Notes under the pieces: generated by a model
What the model saw: the letters and a program-made list of their open reading frames with translations, nothing else
Databases searched by the model: none
What the model was told of the DNA's origin: nothing
Program-made: the position numbers and the translations under genes
Assembly: GCF_000003815.2 (NCBI RefSeq)
Contig: NC_049981.1
Coordinates: forward strand, 7,068,805 to 7,132,804
Direction: 5' to 3'
DNA from: Branchiostoma floridae
Lineage: Eukaryota; Chordata; Leptocardii; Amphioxiformes; Branchiostomatidae
DNA: 64,000 bases
Shown here: positions 61,244 through 64,000 of the stretch, in pieces
Numbering within the stretch: the stretch's first letter is position 1
Layout of the letters: every line of letters starts with the position of its first letter

Positions 61244-62852
61244 TGGTTTCTTCAACTTTTACACACAGGCGGGCACACTGCAAGCAAGGCCTCAGACAAA
61301 CCACTTTCCCCAAGGGTCAGCCAGAGGTACTTAGGGGAGGCCAACCTCAGGTCTGGCAGGGTCTGGCACGGTTGGAGATTTAGCAATTACTATGCCTGTC
61401 AATCAGCAATTTTGTCTCCGGCTGAGCGCCATATGCGGGTTTTATGTGGTAGTTTACTTTCAAATATGTTACTTAAAGTCCATACTTATGGAAAACTTTA
61501 ACCTTAAAGGTTAAAATGTTTGTATTCAAAGCTAACAGTATTTGAAACAGCCAAATAAAGTCTTCATTTCAAGTATGTTAAAGTCTATACTTATGGAAAA
61601 CTTTACCCTTAAAATGTTTCTATTCAAAGCTAACAATCAATATTTGAAACATCCAAAGACTTAACAGTTTTGTTACATCTTGGTTGGTAGAAAATTCTGA
61701 CCACTCCTTGTACTTTTTTTTTCTTTTTCCCACTTTTAGGACTGGGGGAACTATGGTGACCTATGGTGGGATGTCTCGACAACCTGTCACTGTTCCTACG
61801 GTAGATAAATGACACGTTTGACCCAATATGTTGATTTATTCATACCTGTAGAAATCCATTATATGTCTGTTTAGTTGTACTGTAAGTAGTTGTTATAGAC
61901 CTTTACTTTTGTCTAAGTGTCAATAAAGATTTCTGTATACTTGTACGACTTTGGTATGTCACAACAAGGAGCTTTTATCTAAAAGCTTCTTGGTCACAAG
62001 CATACATTGTAGTAGCAAAATATGCACAAGTGCAAATAGCTAACTTCATGTGTCATGATTATGAATGTGGCTAAAGCAATGTTTCTAATGGTACCACTTC
62101 TGTCTTTTCAGGGTTCCCTGATTTTCCAGGACATTAAAGTTGTTGGTTACTGGATGACACAATGGAACAAGAGGCAAACAGACTGTAAGTTTGATAAACA
62201 TGGTATTATTTTCTTTTCTACTGGATATAATGAATTATGAAGAACTAGTGTGTTTGGCTAATAACCGAATGTCATGGGTTCAAATCCCACTGTTTCACTG
62301 ATTGTGAGCCCTTGCAAAAGCATCTTTCATGGTGAAAATGAGTATACCTAGTGTCGGCTAGGGACCTCTCTTGGATAGGACGTCCAGTGTGTTTGGGAAG
62401 AGCCAAACACCACGCACATTAAAAAACCCACCACACCTTTCGAAAAAGAGTAATAAGGGTATGGTCTGTTGTGCAATGGTGCAAATCCTTCTTTATGGAG
62501 TTGGTGATTCACTTCAAATCAGCAGAATGGAGGCCTGGCAAACTTCTTTCTTGTATCAGCCATATGGTGATTTACATCATTCACCTGGACTCGAGGAAGA
62601 GTAGTGATATGTCAGTGACTTATTGATTGAGATCCGATCCGAACCAAACCATTAAATACTCCTAACTATTTTATTGTTTCTGCAGCCCAAGAGAGTTCAG
62701 AGATGCTGTCTACTCTGTGTGACTACGTGAGACAAGGCAAGCTGCAGGCTCCATCTAACGTACAAGTCCCCATCTCAGACTACATGGCTGCTATCAACAG
62801 TACTAGGGACGCCTTCAGTACTAAGAAACAGATACTCACGATGAGCAGTTGA
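36976..62852 (+). CDS. MECR: Mitochondrial trans-2-enoyl-CoA reductase, ten exons
   Basis: Exons: 36976-37118, 42028-42128, 48290-48421, 49229-49372, 50410-50521, 50936-51038, 51176-51249, 61740-61800, 62112-62184, 62686-62852. All have GT-AG boundaries and compatible phases; the coding length is 1110 nt, 369 aa, against 373 in human. The first ~30 residues are Arg/Ser-rich without acids early on, a mitochondrial targeting peptide. [16 protein letters not shown] and LPAVGGNEG are diagnostic. Tyr84 aligns with the catalytic Tyr, and [16 protein letters not shown] (from 180) is the NADPH-binding turn. The C-terminus KKQILTMSS matches the family. The enzyme catalyses the last, NADPH-dependent step of mitochondrial fatty acid synthesis, which feeds lipoate production. 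An AATAAA lies at 62947. Several introns are unusually loaded with nested genes and repeats. Confidence 0.95.
37410..39566 (-). mobile_element. Non-LTR retrotransposon, 5'-truncated, in MECR intron 1
   Basis: The minus-strand body is reverse transcriptase; its 3' tail ends in an ATGATGATG tract near 37410-37420. The 5' end coincides with the TA at the end of another transposon (39565-39566). The endonuclease domain expected upstream in the CR1/L2/jockey group is not found, so the copy is dead on arrival or was cut by the later insertion. Confidence 0.85.
37477..39564 (-). CDS. Reverse transcriptase of CR1/L2/jockey-type retrotransposon (partial ORF2)
   Basis: About 695 residues are open to a TAA at 37477. 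The RT palm motifs are in order: [70 protein letters not shown] and the FADD catalytic box. A typical tail follows ([36 protein letters not shown]). The enzyme copies element RNA into DNA at a nicked target. The N-terminal apurinic-type endonuclease is missing. The frame has no internal stop, so this copy is fairly young. The upstream limit is set by the adjoining transposon, and no native ATG is present near it. Confidence 0.9.
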   Translation of the reverse strand, partial: PVEERKANIDALQQDMVTYSREFADQAQHNTASENWELFKAAVSGAANKHVPRKKVRPQSNKPWITPQIRKAMRKRSELFSKARRSNSSEAWAKFKRCRKGVKQRVRKAHRDYVSNYLESNIEENPKAFWSYVKSIRQDSTGASALRHQGVLTSDPKEKADALGAQFESVFTREDKTTVPTLGEPKAPTIPSLNITVEGVAKQLSCLNPSKATGPDGIPNRLLKTVAEQIAPILQVIFSQSISTGDVPEDWRTANIAPIFKKGDRTLPANYRPVSLTSVCGKVLEHIVHSHMMKHLDTHGILSPAQHGFRKGLSCESQLVLTLQDLAKNMDQNKQVDAAVLDFRKAFDTVPHERLLSKLEHYGISGLLQSWLRAFLTERTQRVVFDGGTSKAVKVTSGVPQGTVLGPLLFLLYINDLPDSVDSHVRLFADDCLIYRTISKPSDAQDLQSDLDALTEWQNRWLMSFNPSKCHILHITRKKHPILTQYSLCEEAFTGVKSHPYLGVQLSDDLRWDTHINHATSKAGKVLGVIRRNLTHCPSRVKATCYKALVRPHLEYSATVWDPYTNKGIQAVEAVQRRAARVTLNDYRQTSSVTQMLNDLQWRPLSERRRNARLTFFYKLVNNKINIDTQNLLIPTQGRTRGSHQHKYKPIFARTDTYKYSYFPRTIPEWNSLPGAVVSAPTVESFRARQEGCPP
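39567..41230 (+). mobile_element. TA-flanked TIR transposon, copy 2 in order (in MECR intron 1)
   Basis: The left end CTCTCACCTCTCAAATAAAC is followed by GTACCGGTACG. The right end is ...TACTTCTATTTGAGAGGTGAGAG. TA lies outside both ends (39565-39566, 41231-41232). It has the same orientation and asymmetric sub-termini as 34272-35747. The right side carries two copies of a CCGGGGGGTACTTTTATTCC pair (41130-41225). At 1,664 bp it has no transposase-like frame. It abuts the truncated retrotransposon exactly. Confidence 0.8.
41690..41905 (-). repeat. tRNA-derived SINE-like element
   Basis: Minus-strand reading from 41905 gives an A-box-like GTAGCGCAATTGG, GCACATTGGGCTTAGGCCC and a B-box-like GAGTTTGAAACC. 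The shared body GTGCCCTTGGGAAAGGCA follows. The tail includes CACCCGGACTCCAGGGCG. It belongs to the same family as 27438-27730. Confidence 0.65.
42129..43205 (+). repeat. Seven partial copies of MECR exon 2 in a minisatellite
   Basis: Directly after exon 2 the 3' half of the exon plus its donor (GTCAGTCAGGATGCTGG... ATACAAGGTGGGTGG) is repeated near 42203, 42527, 42645, 42758, 42869, 42999 and 43138. The copies are separated by TAGTAACTAGTGTGTGTTCTA units of about 21 bp, which run almost purely from 42270 to 42520. Each copy keeps the GT donor but has no convincing acceptor; copy 2 lacks part of the exon sequence. Frames read through this tract are repeat translations. Confidence 0.92.
43206..43896. 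other. MECR intron 2, unremarkable
   Basis: 43255-43320 has a GTTC/GAAC-rich palindromic stretch (CAGGTTCAGAGGTACAG, GAACCTGAACCTGGACC). No exon is supported. Confidence 0.45.
43899..45433 (-). mobile_element. TA-flanked TIR transposon, copy 3 (inverted, in MECR intron 2)
   Basis: The termini CTCTCATGTCCCAAATAAAC / GTTTATTTGGGACATGAGAG are perfect 20-bp TIRs with TA outside (43897-43898, 45434-45435). The CATACCCCCCGG boxes are here on the left and the GTACG boxes on the right, so it is inverted relative to the other two copies. The interior parallels copy 1. It contains a plus-strand frame (44828-45064) with [13 protein letters not shown] and YVKEF, shared with copy 1. A 15-bp hairpin arm pair CCTCCTTGTCGGCAC lies at about 44483 and 44533. 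Confidence 0.82.
45715..45850 (-). repeat. tRNA-derived SINE-like fragment
   Basis: On the minus strand from about 45845, TGCTTAGACCAGTGG (A-box-like) precedes GAGAGTTCGAATCTGG (B-box-like) with a plausible tRNA head. The tail is short. No independent tRNA gene is implied. Confidence 0.55.
45950..47905 (-). CDS. TRIM-NHL protein, intronless, antisense in MECR intron 2
   Basis: This is a single open frame of 651 aa. The ATG at 47905 (AAAATGG) is preferred; the frame extends five codons upstream but only from a GTG. A C3HC4 RING finger occupies residues 18-57 ([17 protein letters not shown]), the E3 ubiquitin-ligase module. A B-box type 2 runs from about 104 to 143 (C-x2-H ... [13 protein letters not shown]), then a coiled coil of roughly 150-270. 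An Ala/Pro-rich tandem segment follows at about 300-365 (PAAP, APILA). Several NHL repeats at about 385-651 probably form a beta-propeller, ending in [19 protein letters not shown]. No filamin domain is seen. The layout resembles invertebrate TRIM2/3/56-like genes, but the exact orthologue is unclear. Lack of introns suggests retroposition or lineage expansion. Confidence 0.9.
   Translation of the reverse strand: MAAAQSTLGEQIREELTCSICLELFTRPKVLPCQHTFCQDCLQDLAGKKIPLQCPNCCRQVRLPPQGVTGLPDNHLVRSLCEKLKNQATVSQEATRQPQSGRRCIFHHSENLNLYCQQCHIPVCNECCEKHHSARGHPTASLEKVSEEERRASAQVLVADGRDILETYSRYIQGLREKEKTLNEQKRQTDDSIIQEYNHMVQKITERKDHLLSTVEENHRNNLDKIQRVRNRVLADVKELSAACDRAEQEMEQEGSGFLSQETILVVERYRAEAKVVPTSEPVQTHSAVFGPASIPEPLLGLVWVGQPLPFGPIPAAPAPILAPAAPILAAPAPMPAAPIPILAAPASGDAAAKGTGHQHGNQRQCEGQFRRFRFGRRGIESGEFDYPTGVTVSDEGEIFVADSSKRIPELYSYRPTPSPRIQVFTLQGTFVRQFPVEEMDCQDVTMDGEGNLWVVGLPFVVQYTKQGRVLRRIELPPGISDTSRGVTVDIRNNHILITHLHSQNYYQLEVHVLRPDGTLVRTVNIQQLDCCNIHKLYVTTDHEGNILVSNCVGHCIHVHNQDGQFLFKFGSEGSGEGQLKNPHGICTDSLGNIIVADMGNRRLEMFDKTGRFLKHITTDMTEPCAVAMTPQGQVVVTDTWKCQINIFSNF
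48085..48167 (+). pseudogene. Degenerate partial copy of MECR exon 3 and its acceptor
   Basis: CTAGGTGGCATTGCTACA...ATATAGGAGTATACCCAATC, ending in CCCCCCTCCCAGC, parallels 48237-48320, the true acceptor and start of exon 3. The copied acceptor has a poorer pyrimidine tract, and the similarity stops after about 30 coding bases, where a TCATCATCATC tract begins. It is not expected to be spliced. Confidence 0.75.
48582..48714. repeat. GTGA/GAGT tetranucleotide microsatellite in MECR intron 3
   Basis: About 130 bp of GAGTGAGTGAGT has a few interruptions (TTCGTGCG, GTTTGTGA). The minus-strand Ser/Leu/Thr/His frame is an artefact. Confidence 0.95.
49373..50188. other. MECR intron 4, first part
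   Basis: No feature was recognised beyond AT-rich intron sequence; small open frames running out of exon 4 are intronic read-through. Confidence 0.45.
50189..50352. mobile_element. Fold-back element in MECR intron 4
   Basis: The left arm TTCATCTAATGTTTTTAAAA...CAGTGGTTT and the right arm AAACCACCGTCC...TTTTAAAAACATTAGATGAA are inverted copies of about 60 bp with a few mismatches. They surround an AT-rich loop of about 50 bp. No coding capacity is present. Confidence 0.75.
51397..51673. mobile_element. Fold-back element with ~110-bp arms in MECR intron 7
   Basis: TTGGAGATTTCTTTTGCACA at the left is inverted at the right (TGTGCAAAAGAAATCTCCAA). The arms continue through the self-complementary GATGTCTGTCAGACATC, GAGCTTCTAACTGGA and GCCGCTATATATAG segments. 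The loop is about 50 bp. Transcribed, it would form a long hairpin. Confidence 0.85.
51674..53017. other. MECR intron 7 between fold-back element and ballast-domain gene
   Basis: No exon was recognised. The part nearest 53017 should include the 3' UTR of the minus-strand gene, but no obvious AATAAA on that strand can be assigned. No clear terminal inverted repeat for a larger mobile element could be found by eye. Confidence 0.4.
53018..54247 (-). CDS. P2X7 C-terminal (ballast)-type domain protein, three exons
   Basis: Minus-strand exons are 54247-53981, 53681-53574 and 53422-53018, all phase 0 with GT-AG boundaries, giving 259 aa. Exon 1 (89 aa) starts [18 protein letters not shown] and ends in a basic stretch ([13 protein letters not shown]) that could be a nuclear signal. 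Exon 2 is a Gln/Ser/Thr-rich linker. Exon 3 holds a cysteine cluster [10 protein letters not shown] and the pattern [32 protein letters not shown]. This corresponds to the cytoplasmic C-terminal domain of P2X7 receptors. No transmembrane segment is present, so it is not an ion channel. In invertebrates the domain occurs in many stand-alone or repeat-associated genes. It shares a 225-bp divergent intergenic region with the transposase-like gene, suggesting co-expression. Confidence 0.7.
54248..54472. promoter_or_regulatory. Putative bidirectional promoter of the divergent gene pair
   Basis: Only 225 bp separate the two inferred start codons (54247 minus, 54473 plus). No TATA box or named factor site can be assigned. 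Its role is inferred from gene arrangement alone. Confidence 0.4.
54473..60104 (+). CDS. Transposase-like multi-exon gene nested in MECR intron 7, likely frameshifted
   Basis: Exons: 54473-55139, 55345-55448, 55591-55658, 56542-56666, 56936-57045, 57168-57266, 57398-57490, 57687-57787, 58034-58207, 59635-59754, 59940-60104. They join in phase with GT-AG sites. The N-terminal part is basic ([17 protein letters not shown]) and followed by [20 protein letters not shown], a C-x4-C-x2-C metal-binding-like cluster. Later parts hold [35 protein letters not shown] and [21 protein letters not shown] recognise this as a recurrent repeat-associated family in marine invertebrates that looks like a nuclease/transposase. 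The catalytic acids are not assigned. At about 55100 the reading frame of the cysteine cluster must shift to reach [11 protein letters not shown] and exon 2, so the copy is broken or has a sequence error. Confidence 0.6.
56326..56425. other. Assembly gap (100 N, nominal size)
   Basis: The gap lies in the intron between exons 3 and 4 of the transposase-like gene; its right side is a GTGTGTGCGCGTGCGTGC tract. Confidence 1.
56808..56872. repeat. TGTC/TGTA microsatellite
   Basis: A run of TGTATGTATG and GTCTGTCTGTCTG variants lies in the intron before exon 5 of the transposase-like gene. Confidence 0.85.
58290..59440 (+). pseudogene. Degenerate non-LTR retrotransposon C-terminal fragment
   Basis: Inside the long intron before exon 10, scattered frames give [10 protein letters not shown]-like sequence, [29 protein letters not shown] and [12 protein letters not shown]...[19 protein letters not shown]. 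These match in order the end of jockey/CR1-type ORF2 proteins. Several frameshifts and stops separate them. It inserted into, and lengthened, this intron. Confidence 0.65.
59772..59810. repeat. TG microsatellite
   Basis: About 19 TG units lie at the beginning of the intron between exons 10 and 11 of the transposase-like gene. Confidence 0.95.
60105..60760. other. 3' flank of the transposase-like gene
   Basis: No further exon is recognised, and no clear polyadenylation signal can be assigned close to the stop codon. No terminal repeat was identified. Confidence 0.4.
60762..60975 (+). repeat. SINE-like fragment with B-box
   Basis: GGGTGTTTGACCTAGAAATC followed by ATGGGTTCAAATCCC, a B-box-type sequence, and a non-tRNA tail containing CAAAGGGGGTTGGGCAGG. 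The A-box part is weak, so it is a 5'-truncated or degenerate copy. Confidence 0.5.
61042..61073. repeat. Short hairpin, ACAAGGAGGT / ACCTTCTTGGT
   Basis: AACAAGGAGGTAATTATAAC followed by CTTCTTGGTC forms a near-perfect stem with a small loop. A similar hairpin (AACAAGGAGCTTTTATC then TAAAAGCTTCTTGGTC) sits at 61963-61994. They may be ends of very short MITEs. Confidence 0.55.
61192..61241. repeat. CA microsatellite
   Basis: About 24 CA units lie in MECR intron 7, upstream of exon 8. Confidence 0.95.
62240..62400 (+). repeat. SINE-like fragment in MECR intron 9
   Basis: GTGTTTGGCTAATAACCGAA is followed by CATGGGTTCAAATCCC (B-box-type) and a tail with GAGCCCTTGCAAAAGC and CTTGGATAGGACG. It is similar in layout to 60762-60975. 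Confidence 0.5.
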
Positions 62853-62946
62853 TAGATTATCTAGGACTAGTTACTTTATATTTAGAAAGCCATTTTCACA
62901 ACTTGGACACTGTACCGGGGGTAGTTTCCTTTGTCTAAGTGTAGAT

Positions 62947-62952
62947 AATAAA
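62947..62952 (+). terminator. Polyadenylation signal of MECR
   Basis: AATAAA lies 95 nt after the MECR stop codon, followed by an A-rich stretch, the expected place for 3'-end cleavage. Confidence 0.65.
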
Positions 62953-64000
62953 TACACATACTTTTAAAAAATATCCTTGCATGTCTTTATCATTGTCACC
63001 TGTTATGTAGCAGTATTTTAAGTCTGATTTTTTGGGGCCATATGGATGACGTCATCAGGTTTTATTGCCTGATATAATTTTTTTTGTATGAGAAAATTCA
63101 GCACTTTGGTGCATAACCACTGCAATGAAGCTATGTGTTTCATGTGCATAATGATTAAAGCTACAAAGTCACATTTGCACAAGTTGATATCTTTTAATAA
63201 TGTGTAATTATTAGAATTTCAAATGATTTTTTTATTAGATGAAAACAGTTTTTCTCAGATGAATCTGACCAAGTCTCTGCTAACAATCATACAAATGGTT
63301 CTCAGTAAATTGTCTTCCTTAAAGACCAAACTAGATACAAGGAGCTGAACAAGAATGACAGTGACTCACGACATTATAGCGCAGATGCAGTGTATTGTAC
63401 ACTTTGTGACATGGTTATTGTTACACATAGAAACATCAGAAATGAAATTAAAGAAAAAAACACTTCTGAAAAAATGCACATTTTACAATTTGTCGTGCTT
63501 AAAAATCCATTGCAACTTTTTAACACATGCAGATTACAATGTATATTCTATTAGCCTCTTTTTCCGAACAAGCTGTGTGAAAAAGAGTCAAATCTATACC
63601 TGGTATGTTATTTTCCGTATATCACAGTCGTTCTAGTGTTGCACATTAGAAAGAAGCGTACATATAAGCATCTATTGTACAGACTGGTTATCATATTGAC
63701 TTGTTTTAGAAAAGACAGTATTCAGTGATAAAAAATAAACTCCTGTACCACTATATACCACATACGAGTCGGTAACGGACCCGACCATTCAATATAAGGG
63801 GAGTTTTGATGCTCCAAATACGGTTACAATGATCCATTCCTAAATATATGTCCATATCCAAACCTGCTATTTTATCAAATCTTTTCCACTTCCTTTTTTT
63901 ACAAATTTAGAAACGTGCCTCAGTTGGAGAAATTTTATCATTCAAAGGAAAAAACTTGAGGCTCCAAAGTCTAAACCTTGAATGTATAATTCAATGAAAT
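62953..64000. other. 3' flank of MECR, nothing recognised
   Basis: The sequence is AT-rich with no supported gene, RNA or repeat boundary. The frame at 63355-63636 has no recognisable domain. Confidence 0.45.

Overview
The window is animal nuclear DNA with introns, GT-AG splice sites, AATAAA signals, microsatellites, tRNA-derived SINE-like repeats, a non-LTR retrotransposon and many short inverted-repeat elements. The gene families (D8C+EGF secreted protein, TRIM-NHL, free-standing P2X7 C-terminal-type domain) and the style of the repeats suggest a cephalochordate (amphioxus, Branchiostoma). That assignment is inference, since no search was possible. Seven N gaps are present (2228-2598, 3696-3795, 8059-8158, 10686-10785, 19570-20176, 35543-35697, 56326-56425).

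Left part, 1 to about 28.2 kb, minus strand: a secreted protein gene running off the left edge. A signal-peptide exon (28161-28095) splices in phase 1 to a D8C-domain exon (25152-24772). Phase-1 EGF-like exons follow at 11259-11131, 8999-8862, 6795-6658, 4599-4462, 2227-2212 (cut by a gap), 2056-1913 and 1757-1614. The EGF exons sit in a tandem array of roughly 2.2-kb units with an alternating A-B-A-B pattern. A second, 299-bp tandem array is nested at its left end. The 13.5-kb intron between D8C and EGF exons is almost entirely repeats, including two diverged copies of one multi-kb segment.

Middle, 28.2 to 36.9 kb: mostly intergenic DNA with MITE-like elements, a CA-rich tract, a lone terminal exon resembling the end of c-type lysozyme, and the first copy of a TA-flanked inverted-repeat transposon family found three times here.

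Right part, 36,976-62,852, plus strand: a complete ten-exon gene for mitochondrial trans-2-enoyl-CoA reductase (MECR, predicted 369 aa). Its introns hold other genes and elements. Intron 1 has a 5'-truncated non-LTR reverse transcriptase and a second TA-flanked transposon. Intron 2 has seven partial copies of exon 2 in a minisatellite, the third TA-flanked transposon, and an antisense intronless TRIM-NHL gene. Intron 7 (about 10.5 kb) has two divergently transcribed genes: one for a P2X7 C-terminal ('ballast')-type domain protein (minus) and an 11-exon transposase-like gene (plus) with a likely frameshift. This divergent pair is the best candidate for an undescribed two-gene mobile element.
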